Positions 26,545-35,421 of a DNA stretch of 64,000 bases are shown here, piece after piece. Source of the stretch: Polaromonas sp. Lineage in GTDB: Bacteria > Pseudomonadota > Gammaproteobacteria > Burkholderiales > Burkholderiaceae_C. The stretch is from NCBI RefSeq assembly GCF_012927485.1, contig NZ_JABBPC010000013.1, positions 1 through 64,000 on the forward strand. The letters are read 5' to 3'. Each line of letters opens with the position of its first letter. The first letter of the stretch is position 1. The notes beneath the pieces were generated by a model, which did not search any database, was not told where the DNA came from, and was given only the letters and a program-made list of their open reading frames with translations. The position numbers were made by a program, and so were the translations under genes.

Positions 26545-27414
26545 ATGAGCGTTTCAATCAGCGGTTTTACCTTCATACGCAATGGCGTAGACCTTGGCTT
26601 TCCCTTTGAAGCATCCATACGTTCCCTGTTGCCTTTGGTCGATGAGTTTGTTGTAGCTGTCGGTCAGGGCTCGGACAACACGCTCGATCGCGTACGGGCC
26701 ATTGCGGACCCCAAGATAAGGATTGTTGAGACGTTGTGGAACGAGCGCATGGCTGACCGCGGGTTTGTCTATGCACAGCAAAAAATGATCGCCCAGTACT
26801 CCTGCACGGGTGACTGGGCGTTCTATCTAGAGGGTGATGAAGTCGTGCACGAAGCCGAACTGGCAGCCATCCGAGCCAGCGTCGAGCGCCACCATTCAAA
26901 TGCTGCTGTTGAAGCGCTCGTATTTGATTACCACCATTTTTACGGTTCACCAGAGTGGATTTCCATCAGCCCTGGCTGGTATCGCCGCGAATGCCGATTG
27001 ATACGAAACACGATCCGCAGTTACGCCCCCGATGGCCAGTACTGGCTAGTCACCAGCGAACATAAAAGAGGGCGCAACCCTCATGCCGCCCTTGCCAATG
27101 CGCACATTTATCACTACGGATGGATCCGTCGCAACGAAAAAATGCAGAAAAAAGCGGATCAGGTCAGTAAGTATTGGGCAACGCCTGCTGTGCAGGTGCA
27201 ATACAGTCAGTTTGATCGCCGTGCCCTGGCACCGTTTAAAGGCACGCATCCGCACGTCGCGCAAGAATGGCTGGCAAACGATGCCGAACAAGTTCTCAAT
27301 ATCGACCCCAGCTATGAGCCCACGCCAAAAGAGAACAAGTACCACTTCATGCGGCAGGTTGAAACGCTTGTAGGGATGGATTTCAGCCGCAAGCACTTTA
27401 AGTTGGTGGCGTAA
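26545..27414 (+). CDS. Family 2-like glycosyltransferase, surface glycan
   Basis: 289 residues. GT-A start SISGFTFIRNGVDLGFPFEAS, LVDEFVVAVGQGSDNT, then the acidic ED motif FYLEGDEVVHEAEL and DYHHFYG; later WYRRECRLIR and NAHIYHYGWIR. This is a known group of LPS-linked glycosyltransferases without tested substrate. Sugar and acceptor are unknown. Lies 66 bp after msbA on the same strand, likely in its transcript, and converges with the next gene (33 bp gap). Confidence 0.83.
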   Translation: MSVSISGFTFIRNGVDLGFPFEASIRSLLPLVDEFVVAVGQGSDNTLDRVRAIADPKIRIVETLWNERMADRGFVYAQQKMIAQYSCTGDWAFYLEGDEVVHEAELAAIRASVERHHSNAAVEALVFDYHHFYGSPEWISISPGWYRRECRLIRNTIRSYAPDGQYWLVTSEHKRGRNPHAALANAHIYHYGWIRRNEKMQKKADQVSKYWATPAVQVQYSQFDRRALAPFKGTHPHVAQEWLANDAEQVLNIDPSYEPTPKENKYHFMRQVETLVGMDFSRKHFKLVA

Positions 27415-27447
27415 TACCGCATCTAGCCACTGCACACTTTCAGCATC

Positions 27448-28323
27448 TTAAGCAAGCCAGGCTTTCAGCTTACTGAAACGGCGTTTGCGCCGAAACTCCG
27501 CAGACTCCTCGGGTTCCGGTAGCGCCGTTTGAAGGGCTGTTTGGCCACGTCGAAGGTAATAACGATCAAACAACGACGAGGTCATTCCCCATTTGCGCAT
27601 GAACTGCTTCCTGCCGTTGTTTTTGACAATTCGCCCTGTGCTTTTGCACATGAAGTGATACACCAAACTGTCTCCCACCCCCAAAAAAACACGGCAGCCA
27701 GCAGCCCACATTTTCATGGAAAAGTCATTGTCGCTGCTCATGCCGGGACTGAATTCTGTGCTGTATCCGCCTACTGCCTGCCACCAGCGCCGATGTACCA
27801 ACGTGGGCGGCCAAGTTGAACCATACCAATCGGCTTTGACCAAAGTCTGGTAGTTATCTAGGGCTTCACGCTCACGGAAAGAGGCGGCATCACGTCCAAA
27901 ATCATAAACACTGACACAAGGATTGCCCGATTCGACTGGTTCAATCATGGTGCCCGACAAAACAAACGCGTCGTGTCCAATTTGCTGTACTTTCTCCAGC
28001 AACCGCGTGTCCCACTGAGGGCAGCAATACATGTCGTCATTGAGGTACAAAATGAGATCATGCTCGGCAAGTCCAGCGGCTTGGTTGACCGTGAGACAAA
28101 TGCCAGTGTTGAGGGCTGAGTAAGTGTGTGCGATGCCTTGGGAGCGGACCCACGCCAGAGTGCCATCCGTGCCGTCGTTGACATGGATGATGATTTGATG
28201 CGCAAACGCACTATTGGCCCTCACACTCTCAACGCACAGTTTAAGCAGTGCCAGGTTGTTCCAGCTCGGAATAATGATCGAAAACAGGCTCAAAGGCGGA
28301 ATCGGTTGCGGACTTAGATTCAT
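27448..28323 (-). CDS. Family 2 glycosyltransferase
   Basis: 292 residues from the ATG at 28323 (MNLSPQPIPPLSLFSIIIPS); an upstream ATG reading lies inside the neighbouring gene. GT-A features: FSIIIPSWNNLALLKLCVES, IIIHVNDGTDGTLAW, and the metal motif as LILYLNDDMYCCPQWD; then DFGRD and SSDNDFSMKMWAAGCRVF. Rhamnosyl or similar transfer is possible but not shown. Start lies 15 bp after the GT4 gene stop, downstream in the same minus-strand run. Confidence 0.85.
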   Translation of the reverse strand: MNLSPQPIPPLSLFSIIIPSWNNLALLKLCVESVRANSAFAHQIIIHVNDGTDGTLAWVRSQGIAHTYSALNTGICLTVNQAAGLAEHDLILYLNDDMYCCPQWDTRLLEKVQQIGHDAFVLSGTMIEPVESGNPCVSVYDFGRDAASFREREALDNYQTLVKADWYGSTWPPTLVHRRWWQAVGGYSTEFSPGMSSDNDFSMKMWAAGCRVFLGVGDSLVYHFMCKSTGRIVKNNGRKQFMRKWGMTSSLFDRYYLRRGQTALQTALPEPEESAEFRRKRRFSKLKAWLA

Positions 28324-28337
28324 GTATTTACCAAGGT

Positions 28338-29543
28338 CTAGTGGGAACGAGCGAAACGCGATGCAGCCTTTGCGATATCGCGGTACATCACCTCCTGCTG
28401 ACCAGCGATTTTGGACCAGGACCACTGGGCTGCGAAAGAGCGGGCTGCTTCGGATAAATGCCGGTACAAGACAGGATCGTCAAGAACTCGACCAAGCCTT
28501 TCCGAAAGTTGCTTGGCGTCGGTCGGGGAAGGCAGTATCAATGCATTCACGCCATCCGTAAGCAGGCCTGCAATGCCACAGTAGCGCGAATCACTCACCA
28601 CAATCGGTAATCCATAGGCCATCGCCTCGAGGACCACCATGGCAAATGTGTCTTCAAGGGTAGGATGCGCCAGCACATCCGCCGCCCGATACAAAGTTGA
28701 TATCTCCCTAAGATGCCCCAGAAAGTACACTCGCTCAGCCACTTTCAAGGCGATAGCCTTTTGCCTGAACCTATCGATGTAAGAAGGATTACCCACCACT
28801 GCCAAGGCAACATTTGGGGGCAGGCGCTTCAATGCCTCCAGCAGAGTATCCAGGCCTTTTTTCTGATAATCGTTGGCTACAAAAGCAATCAGCGGTCCCG
28901 CCGTCGGCAGGCCCAAACCGAGTCGCGCAGCCAAGCGGTCTGGCCCAGCTGCCGGCAAAACTACGCCTGGCGGGATGACTGACAGGGCTAATGAGCAGCC
29001 CGGGTAGGTCCGTTCGAGAACTTCTTTTAGCGTTGGCGAGGTGGCGACTATGTGGCGCTGATCCCGAAGTGCAAACCGGAATTTTTCGATCGCAAGATAG
29101 GTCAGCAAACGCGGACTGGTAACGACCTTAATCCATCGCAGCAAGCGACGCCCACCCGTGCGCTGATGGAACAAGTTGTATTTAACCGGCAAAACGTGAA
29201 CCGTCTGGACATCGCCGTGCCAGGTATTTTCGTGCGAGTGCACCACGTCAAATCCGCGCCGGGTCGCCCACCAGGTGGCCGTGGCAAACCACAACTGGTT
29301 CATCCAGCGGGGCTTGCGTAGCGGCGCTGAAATGCGGTGGTAGATCACACCAGGCCAATGATGGTCTATTTCCTGAGCAAATACATGCATTTCATGCCTC
29401 GCGGCGAGCTGCTCGACCAGCGCAATGGAATAACGTTCGGCGCCTCCGCCGGTTGGGGAAAAAGTTCGGTTGAATACTGCAATCCGAAGTTTTTTCTGAC
29501 TGGCTGCAGCATCCTCACCAGAGCTAGAGGGACGCAAATTCAT
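28338..29543 (-). CDS. Family 4 glycosyltransferase (WaaG-like)
   Basis: 401 residues with GT-B fold: N-terminal RIAVFNRTFSPTGGGAERYS, VVHSHENTWHGDVQTVH; C-terminal VANDYQKKGLDTLLEAL, LAHPTLEDTFAMVVLEAMAYG with the E-x7-E nucleotide-sugar motif, and LPIVVSD. Closest in pattern to WaaG/RfaG LPS core glucosyltransferases. The substrate is inferred from family and from the neighbouring LPS genes. Its ATG overlaps the polysaccharide deacetylase stop by 4 bp. Confidence 0.87.
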   Translation of the reverse strand: MNLRPSSSGEDAAASQKKLRIAVFNRTFSPTGGGAERYSIALVEQLAARHEMHVFAQEIDHHWPGVIYHRISAPLRKPRWMNQLWFATATWWATRRGFDVVHSHENTWHGDVQTVHVLPVKYNLFHQRTGGRRLLRWIKVVTSPRLLTYLAIEKFRFALRDQRHIVATSPTLKEVLERTYPGCSLALSVIPPGVVLPAAGPDRLAARLGLGLPTAGPLIAFVANDYQKKGLDTLLEALKRLPPNVALAVVGNPSYIDRFRQKAIALKVAERVYFLGHLREISTLYRAADVLAHPTLEDTFAMVVLEAMAYGLPIVVSDSRYCGIAGLLTDGVNALILPSPTDAKQLSERLGRVLDDPVLYRHLSEAARSFAAQWSWSKIAGQQEVMYRDIAKAASRFARSH

Positions 29544-30313
29544 TTTTTCCGACGGTCCTCATAGCCAGTCGCAATCTTGAGCCAAAAAACCGGCAAGCTG
29601 GTCGAGCGTAAAACCGGCACTCGCGGAAGTTGCAGCCAGTCTGACCCCGCATGACAGCGACTACGCTCCGTAGTAGTAGCACTCACAAAGCCTAACTGAC
29701 GGGCCATGGTCACATGTTTGGCTTCATAGTGACCGTAGGGGTAGCAAAAATGATTGACTGGCTGGCCAATCACTGACTCTAGTTCACTTTTTCCCCGCGT
29801 CATTTCAATATGGCAAACGGCATCATCAGCGGCCAATAAATTCACGTGAAGATGAGTGTGCGAACCAATCTCTTGCCCTGCCAAGACCCATTGACGAATC
29901 TCCGCCTGATTCATCAGTGGCGTCTGTGCAATGCCCAGGCTCTCATCCCACAGATTGGTCTTGCCGAGGAGCCCGCTTACGGCGTAACAGGTGGATGTAA
30001 ACCCTTGTTTCCGCAATGTAGGCAAGGCATGCGTGAGATTATTTCGATAGCCATCATCGAACGTAATGCCGATTACTTTTCCGTCCTGGTCGCCACTCAA
30101 GTAAGGCTGCAAACCAGTCATCGACAAGCCGGTGAAGCCGAGCATTTTCAGGCAGGCCATTTGCCGCGCAAAGGCATCGGGTGTCACATACAAACTGCGG
30201 AAGGGACTGCCTTTGGCCGGAGCCTGGGCGATCTGGTGGTACACCAGAATTGGAATGGGCCGGTGATTGGCAGTGCGGGTAGTCGCCGTGCGCGGAAGAA
30301 CGCTTGAGGTCAT
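29540..30313 (-). CDS. Polysaccharide deacetylase family protein
   Basis: 257 residues. NodB homology: ILVYHQIAQAP, GITFDDGYRNN (catalytic base and metal Asp), EIGSHTHLHVNL (metal His pair), and HFCYPYGHYEAKH (motif 3). Carbohydrate esterase family 4 enzymes remove N- or O-acetyl groups from glycans. No signal peptide is clear, so it may act in the cytoplasm on a glycan precursor, fitting the neighbouring glycosyltransferases. It overlaps the rng stop by 4 bp. Confidence 0.88.
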   Translation of the reverse strand: MTSSVLPRTATTRTANHRPIPILVYHQIAQAPAKGSPFRSLYVTPDAFARQMACLKMLGFTGLSMTGLQPYLSGDQDGKVIGITFDDGYRNNLTHALPTLRKQGFTSTCYAVSGLLGKTNLWDESLGIAQTPLMNQAEIRQWVLAGQEIGSHTHLHVNLLAADDAVCHIEMTRGKSELESVIGQPVNHFCYPYGHYEAKHVTMARQLGFVSATTTERSRCHAGSDWLQLPRVPVLRSTSLPVFWLKIATGYEDRRKK

Positions 30314-31785
30314 AGCAGGACGATGTCGTACTGTTCCTGCGCCATAGCCGCTTCGGCTTGCAGAGAAATTGGCTTGCCGATAAAGTCGCTCAGGCTGGCC
30401 AGATGCCGGCTTTCTTCATCCAGAAAAAGCTCAATCACTTTGGGCGAGGCGACGACGCGGAACTCCCGGGGATTGAACTGTCGGGCTTCGCGCAAAATTT
30501 CGCGCAGGATGTCATAGCTTACGCTGCGCGCGGTTTTGACGACGCCTTTGCCGATGCATGCGTTGCAAGGTTCGCACAGCTGATGAGCCAGCGACTCACG
30601 GGTTCGCTTGCGCGTCATTTCCAGCAAGCCCAGCGCAGAAAACCCATTGACGGTGGTTTTGATCCGGTCACGCGCCAGCTGCTTCTGGAACTCAGCCAGC
30701 ACCGCGTCCCGGTGATTTTCCTTCACCATGTCGATGAAATCGAGAATCACAATACCGCCGAGATTACGCAGGCGAAGTTGCCGCGCAATCGCCTGCGAGG
30801 CTTCGAGATTAGTTTTGAAGATGGTGTCATCGAAATTTCGGGCACCCACAAATCCGCCGGTATTCACGTCGATTACCGTCAGGGCTTCCGCTTGGTCAAT
30901 GATCAGGTAGCCGCCAGATTTGAGGTCGACCCGCCGGCCCAGCGCTTTCGCAATTTCTTCGTCAATGTTGAATAAATCAAAAATCGGCCGCTCCCCGCTG
31001 TAAAGCTGAAGCTTTGGTACGGTGGCGGGCATGAACTCCGTTGCAAAGGTCTTCAGTTTTTCAAACTGCTCGCGTGAATCGATGCGAATGGTTTGCGTAC
31101 TTTCCATCGCCACGTCACGCAACACACGTTGCAGCAGGCTGAGGTCTTGGTGCAACACCGAAGCGGACGGCACGCGTAGCGAAGTGTCCTTAATACGTGC
31201 CCAGGTTTTGCGTAAGTAGGCAATGTCTTCTGCCAGCTCTGCGTCAGCGGCATCTTCCCCGTTGGTCCGAAGAATGAAGCCACCGCCCATGTCCCCGCTA
31301 AGCGCCTGGACGCGCTGGCGAAGTTCTTCGCGTTGCCGCAGCGGGATTTTTTGCGAAACGCCGATATGATTGTCTTGGGGCAAAAAAACCAGCAGGCGGC
31401 CCGCAATGCTGATTTGCGTCGTCAACCGTGCGCCTTTGGTTCCAATGGGGTCTTTGAGCACCTGCACCATGAGGGATTGACCGTCAAACAATTGCTTCTC
31501 AATGGGCTGGAGCGGGGTCGGGGACAGTGCCTCGCTCTCAGCGTGGCGGCTGTTGATGCTGCTCATCAAATCGGCGACATGCAAAAAAGCAGCCCGATCC
31601 AAGCCAATGTCGATGAACGCTGACTGCATACCGGGTAGCACTCGCGCTACCTTGCCTAAATAAACATTACCTACGAGGCCGCGCTCCAGCGTGCGTTCAA
31701 CCTGCAATTCCTGCACCGCGCCTTGCTCGACCACAGCGACCCGGGTTTCCTGCGGCGACCAATTAATCAGGATATCTTGTTGCAT
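30310..31785 (-). CDS. rng: Ribonuclease G
   Basis: 491 residues, about the length of RNase G and much shorter than RNase E. S1 domain near the N-terminus (GLVGNVYLGKVARVLPGMQS, DIGLDRAAFLHVADL), catalytic DNase-like core IDVNTGGFVGARNFDDTIFK and ILDFIDMVKENHR (Asp metal ligands), and zinc-link CEPCNACIGKG (CxxC). It matures 16S rRNA 5' ends and degrades some mRNAs. The run maf-rng is conserved in proteobacteria; here maf lies 21 bp upstream. Confidence 0.95.
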   Translation of the reverse strand: MQQDILINWSPQETRVAVVEQGAVQELQVERTLERGLVGNVYLGKVARVLPGMQSAFIDIGLDRAAFLHVADLMSSINSRHAESEALSPTPLQPIEKQLFDGQSLMVQVLKDPIGTKGARLTTQISIAGRLLVFLPQDNHIGVSQKIPLRQREELRQRVQALSGDMGGGFILRTNGEDAADAELAEDIAYLRKTWARIKDTSLRVPSASVLHQDLSLLQRVLRDVAMESTQTIRIDSREQFEKLKTFATEFMPATVPKLQLYSGERPIFDLFNIDEEIAKALGRRVDLKSGGYLIIDQAEALTVIDVNTGGFVGARNFDDTIFKTNLEASQAIARQLRLRNLGGIVILDFIDMVKENHRDAVLAEFQKQLARDRIKTTVNGFSALGLLEMTRKRTRESLAHQLCEPCNACIGKGVVKTARSVSYDILREILREARQFNPREFRVVASPKVIELFLDEESRHLASLSDFIGKPISLQAEAAMAQEQYDIVLL

Positions 31786-31806
31786 GGGCTTTAAAAAAAT
31801 TACGCG

Positions 31807-32409
31807 CTAAATTTTGAGACCAGCAGCACGCAAGAGCAGGGCCGTTTCCCGCAACGGGAGCCCCATGATGCCACTGTAACTACCATTAATACGCGTGATA
31901 TGCATCGCCACCCTTCCCTGAATGGCATAAGCCCCCGCTTTATCCATCGGCTCGCCGGTTGCCACATAAGACCGGATTTGCGCAGCCGTCATGTGATCAA
32001 AGCTCACCCGCGACGTACTAAGCGCCTCCAAGCGCCGCCGCCCCTGTTGTATCGCTATGGCAGTCAGGACGCGGTGAGTTGCACCGGCCAAATCGCGCAG
32101 CATTCGCGCAGCGTCCGGGGCATCGTCCGGTTTCCCGTAAATGGTGCGTCCCAGTGCCACAGTGGTGTCGGAGCACAAAATAGGTCCTGACTTAAGTTGC
32201 CGATGCTTCAGGCGCGCTACGGCCGCGTCAAGTTTGAGGTTTGTGACCCGCTTGACATACGCCGAAGGCGTCTCATCTTTAAGCATCACCTCCAGCGCCT
32301 CAGCGTCTTCACCGGCATCCGGCAACAGCGGCTCATACCGGACTCCGAGTTGCTCAAGCAATTGCCGGCGTCTAGGGCTTTGCGAAGCAAGATAGATGAA
32401 ATCAGCCAT
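31807..32409 (-). CDS. maf: Maf/YhdE-family nucleoside triphosphate pyrophosphatase
   Basis: 200 residues. LASQSPRRRQLLEQLG is the S-x-R-R phosphate-binding signature; TNLKLDAAVARL with catalytic region ILCSDTTVALG (Asp-Thr) and GKPDDAPDAARMLRDLAG fit the family. The enzyme hydrolyses dTTP/UTP or modified nucleotides to limit misincorporation. Located between rlmH and rng, as in many proteobacteria. Confidence 0.94.
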   Translation of the reverse strand: MADFIYLASQSPRRRQLLEQLGVRYEPLLPDAGEDAEALEVMLKDETPSAYVKRVTNLKLDAAVARLKHRQLKSGPILCSDTTVALGRTIYGKPDDAPDAARMLRDLAGATHRVLTAIAIQQGRRRLEALSTSRVSFDHMTAAQIRSYVATGEPMDKAGAYAIQGRVAMHITRINGSYSGIMGLPLRETALLLRAAGLKI

Positions 32410-32447
32410 GAACGCTCAGTCGTGCCGGGTAAAGCGCGGAGGCATGC

Positions 32448-32915
32448 TTACTCACGGTGGTAAGGGTGGTTAATAGTGATGCTCCAAGCCCGATAAAGCT
32501 GCTCAATTAGTAGCACCCGCACCATGGCGTGTGGCAGCGTCAGGTCTGACAAACGCAGACGTTCGTGCGCAGACTGCTTGAAACTGGCTTCCAGCCCATC
32601 GGGCCCGCCAATGACGATCGCGACATCGTCGCCGGACAATTGCCATCCCTTAAGTTTTTCGGCAAGTGCCATCGTGGTAATTGCAGTACCCCGTTCATCC
32701 AGCGCCACGACACGGCAACCCCGGGGAATGGCGCTCTCGATGCGTCCCCGTTCCGCGGCAAGCAAACCCTCCATAGTTTTGGACGCACGAGGCTCTGTTT
32801 TGACCGCCTTGAGCTCGACTTTTAACTCGGGGGGAAATCTTTTGGCGTAGTCGTCGTAAGCCGTTTGAGCCCAATCAGGGACCTTCTGGCCGACGGCTAT
32901 GATCAACAGCCTCAT
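32448..32915 (-). CDS. rlmH: 23S rRNA pseudouridine1915 N3-methyltransferase RlmH
   Basis: 155 residues, SPOUT methyltransferase. [47 protein letters not shown] (SAM-binding knot) and [17 protein letters not shown] with the end HPYHRE are diagnostic. It modifies 70S ribosomes at Psi1915. Its start overlaps the rsfS stop by 4 bp; the rsfS-rlmH coupling is common. Confidence 0.97.
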   Translation of the reverse strand: MRLLIIAVGQKVPDWAQTAYDDYAKRFPPELKVELKAVKTEPRASKTMEGLLAAERGRIESAIPRGCRVVALDERGTAITTMALAEKLKGWQLSGDDVAIVIGGPDGLEASFKQSAHERLRLSDLTLPHAMVRVLLIEQLYRAWSITINHPYHRE

Positions 32916-33775
32916 TTGCTCCGAGTCGCGATTTTCTTGGCAGTGGGTACCTTGGCTGACGTTTTACTGGCAGCTTTAGGCGTAGTTTTAGTGGTCGCCT
33001 TGGCAACAACTTTCTTGGCTGGCGCTCTTTTAGAGGCAGGCAATTTAACGCTCGGCGTTTTGGTCGCTGGCCCGGTTTCCGATTTTTTCGATGCGGGCTT
33101 GGCGGTCACTTTAGCGCCTAACTTTGCGCTGACCCTGGCTGATTTAGCGATCGGCTCTGCCGCAGGAGTTGTTGCGTTCCTTTTGGCGGTCCAGTCGTTA
33201 GTTTTGCCCACCCTGCCAACATAGCTGCTGTCGGCTACGTGTGCGAGAACTTTTGCGGGATCTTTGGCGACGCGTAAAGCTGTTTTGACGCCGGGCTTCA
33301 CGGCAGATTTCGCCCCGGGTTTCCGTTTCAATGGAGCAGTAATCTCTGCTTTAATTTGAGGTTTGGAAGCTTTCACCAGAGGCGCTGGTGCACCTAATTT
33401 GAGCTTAATGGGTTTGTCGCCCCAAAGCTCTTCCAGGTTGTAGTACTGGCGGATCGTTGGCTGCATGATGTGCGCGACCGCCGCGCCGCAGTCGACAATA
33501 ATCCACTCTCCGTTGCTCTCGCCTTCGATGCGGGGTTTGGCAAACCCAGCGTCCCGCACTGAATCGCGCACACTGGCGGCGAGTGCCTTGGTCTGGCGAT
33601 TGGAAGTTCCCGAGGCTACGATCACGCGCTCGAACAAAGACGTGATGTGCTCAGTATCGAATACCTGGATATTCTGCGCCTTGACATCCTCCAAGCCATC
33701 AATGATTGCGCGCTGCAATTTCTGCACATCTTTCTTGTCGGCTGGGCTGGTGGTTTTGACAGTATTGGAGGTCAT
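32912..33775 (-). CDS. rsfS: Ribosomal silencing factor RsfS with long Lys/Ala-rich C-terminal extension
   Basis: Residues about 15-115 are the RsfS/DUF143 domain: [67 protein letters not shown]. It binds uL14 and stops subunit joining when nutrients are low. The usual length is about 105-140 residues; here the protein is 287 residues, and the extra 150 (about 125-287) are Lys/Ala/Thr/Pro-rich with histone H1-like repeats ([20 protein letters not shown]). That tail is positively charged and probably disordered, so it might bind rRNA or DNA. Coupled with rlmH and 26 bp after nadD. Confidence 0.9.
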   Translation of the reverse strand: MTSNTVKTTSPADKKDVQKLQRAIIDGLEDVKAQNIQVFDTEHITSLFERVIVASGTSNRQTKALAASVRDSVRDAGFAKPRIEGESNGEWIIVDCGAAVAHIMQPTIRQYYNLEELWGDKPIKLKLGAPAPLVKASKPQIKAEITAPLKRKPGAKSAVKPGVKTALRVAKDPAKVLAHVADSSYVGRVGKTNDWTAKRNATTPAAEPIAKSARVSAKLGAKVTAKPASKKSETGPATKTPSVKLPASKRAPAKKVVAKATTKTTPKAASKTSAKVPTAKKIATRSK

Positions 33776-33801
33776 GCAGTGCTTTGCTTCAAGGAGGAAA
33801 A

Positions 33802-34434
33802 TTAATAGGAACGGTACAGATGGTGGAGTGAAATATAACGCGCAACCGACGCGGGAACCAGCTGGGCGATTCCCGCAGCAGAAACCTCATCCGAGGCCAG
33901 CAACTTGCGAATTTGGGTGGCACTAACAGGCATCAAAGGAAGCTTGAGTGCAGCAAAGCGATTGTTGTGGCCTGGAAAAGCGTCACATTGAGTCTGAGTC
34001 AGCGTGTATTGCGCGCGATCAGCTATACAAATTATAGCAAGTTCGGAAATCGCCTGCCAGCGGTGCCATTGCCTGAATGCTGCGAACTGGTCCGCCCCGA
34101 TGAACAGGTAAAGTTGGGCCTGAGGATCTTCAGCTTGCAAGGTCCGAAGCGTATCAAACGTAAAAGTCGGTGCCGCGCGTTTTAATTCTCGGTCGTCCAC
34201 CACCACCCGTGGCATCTCTTCGAATGCCAATCGGGTCATGGCCAGCCGATGAACAGGCGCACTCAACGCTCTGGCCTTGTACCACGCCGGCCCGGTCGGA
34301 ATAACATACAGAAGGTCTAATTCAAACTGGTCCAGCGCCGCCAATGCCAGGGCCACGTGCGCATTGTGTGGTGGGTCAAACGCGCCCCCAAACACACCAA
34401 TGCGCTTGACCCGCGGAGAGGAGTCCGCACTCAA
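33802..34434 (-). CDS. nadD: Nicotinate-nucleotide adenylyltransferase
   Basis: 210 residues. [19 protein letters not shown] holds the GxFDPxHxxH nucleotidyl-transfer motif; [16 protein letters not shown] and [12 protein letters not shown] (ISSTxIR) follow. It makes deamido-NAD from nicotinate mononucleotide. The start at 34434 is a TTG that overlaps the hemF stop (TTGA); no better start in frame is seen nearby. A 17-bp palindrome of the recurrent type sits at 34022-34038 inside the coding region and gives ICIADR-region residues. Confidence 0.92.
   Translation of the reverse strand: MSADSSPRVKRIGVFGGAFDPPHNAHVALALAALDQFELDLLYVIPTGPAWYKARALSAPVHRLAMTRLAFEEMPRVVVDDRELKRAAPTFTFDTLRTLQAEDPQAQLYLFIGADQFAAFRQWHRWQAISELAIICIADRAQYTLTQTQCDAFPGHNNRFAALKLPLMPVSATQIRKLLASDEVSAAGIAQLVPASVARYISLHHLYRSY
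34022..34038. repeat. GCTATW-N5-WATAGC palindrome, copy 3 (inside nadD)
   Basis: GCTATA (34022-34027), spacer CAAAT, TATAGC (34033-34038). Same 6-5-6 design as the other copies; in frame within nadD. Confidence 0.7.
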
Positions 34435-35348
34435 ATCCAGTCCCGTCTGACCAAAAACTCTTTGTACAAACGCTCTTCAGGCGATCCGGCTTCAACCTGG
34501 CGCTGATAGGCCCAGCTCGCCAGCGGCGGCATCGACATCAGAATGGATTCAGTGCGGCCGCCCGACTGCAAGCCAAAGTGGGTACCTCGGTCCCATACCA
34601 GGTTGAACTCCACATACCGGCCTCGCCGGTAGAGCTGGAAGTCGCGCTCCCGGTCGCCATAAGGGGTATCTTTTCGGCGTTCGACAATCGGAAGATAGGC
34701 CCGCAAAAACGAATCCGCCACGCTTTGCATCATGGCAAAGCTCTGGTCCATACCCAATTCCTGAAAATCGTCGAAAAATATGCCGCCTATGCCGCGCTGC
34801 TCGTTTCGGTGCTTGAGGTAAAAATAGTCGTCGCACCATTGTTTGAAACGCGGGTATTTGTCGCTGCCAAACGGCGCCAACGTATCTCGGCAAACCTGGT
34901 GGAAATGTACGGCGTCTTCGACAAAACCGTAGTAAGGTGTCAGATCCATGCCACCGCCAAACCAGCACACGGGCTCGCCGATTCCAGTTGTCGGCGTCGC
35001 TGCGAGCATGCGCACATTCATGTGCACGGTCGGCACGTAGGGATTGCGGGGGTGAAAAACCAGCGAAACGCCCAAGGCTTCAAAGGGTGCTCCCGCCAGT
35101 TCGGGCCGGTGTTGGGTGGCCGAGGGCGGCAGCTGAAGACCGCGCACATGCGAAAACCCGCACCCGGCGCGTTCAAACACCACACCGCGTTCCAGAATCT
35201 GGGTCGTGCCATTTCCCTGCAGCGACTCACCCGGCTCTTTTTGCCAGTGATCGGTCACAAAAGACTGCCCGTCAACCTTGACAACCGCACTGGTAATGCG
35301 CTCCTGCAGTTCCAGCAGAAAGGTCCGAACGGCTGAAAGATCAATCAT
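34431..35348 (-). CDS. hemF: Oxygen-dependent coproporphyrinogen-III oxidase
   Basis: 305 residues, normal. [34 protein letters not shown] (signature), [37 protein letters not shown] and [21 protein letters not shown] are family landmarks. It converts coproporphyrinogen III to protoporphyrinogen IX in haem synthesis with O2. The purD-hemF-nadD order on one strand suggests a shared transcript; purD ends 73 bp upstream. Confidence 0.97.
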   Translation of the reverse strand: MIDLSAVRTFLLELQERITSAVVKVDGQSFVTDHWQKEPGESLQGNGTTQILERGVVFERAGCGFSHVRGLQLPPSATQHRPELAGAPFEALGVSLVFHPRNPYVPTVHMNVRMLAATPTTGIGEPVCWFGGGMDLTPYYGFVEDAVHFHQVCRDTLAPFGSDKYPRFKQWCDDYFYLKHRNEQRGIGGIFFDDFQELGMDQSFAMMQSVADSFLRAYLPIVERRKDTPYGDRERDFQLYRRGRYVEFNLVWDRGTHFGLQSGGRTESILMSMPPLASWAYQRQVEAGSPEERLYKEFLVRRDWI

Positions 35349-35421
35349 ATTAATTTCACCTGGGAACCCACTTAACTATGTCAGAAGGGTGAACGGGACG
35401 GGGCAGCTAACTCCACTCCCA

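Noticed and set aside
34578-35336. 252-codon plus-strand frame over hemF
   Set aside because: Antisense shadow of a strong hemF match; text has no family likeness.
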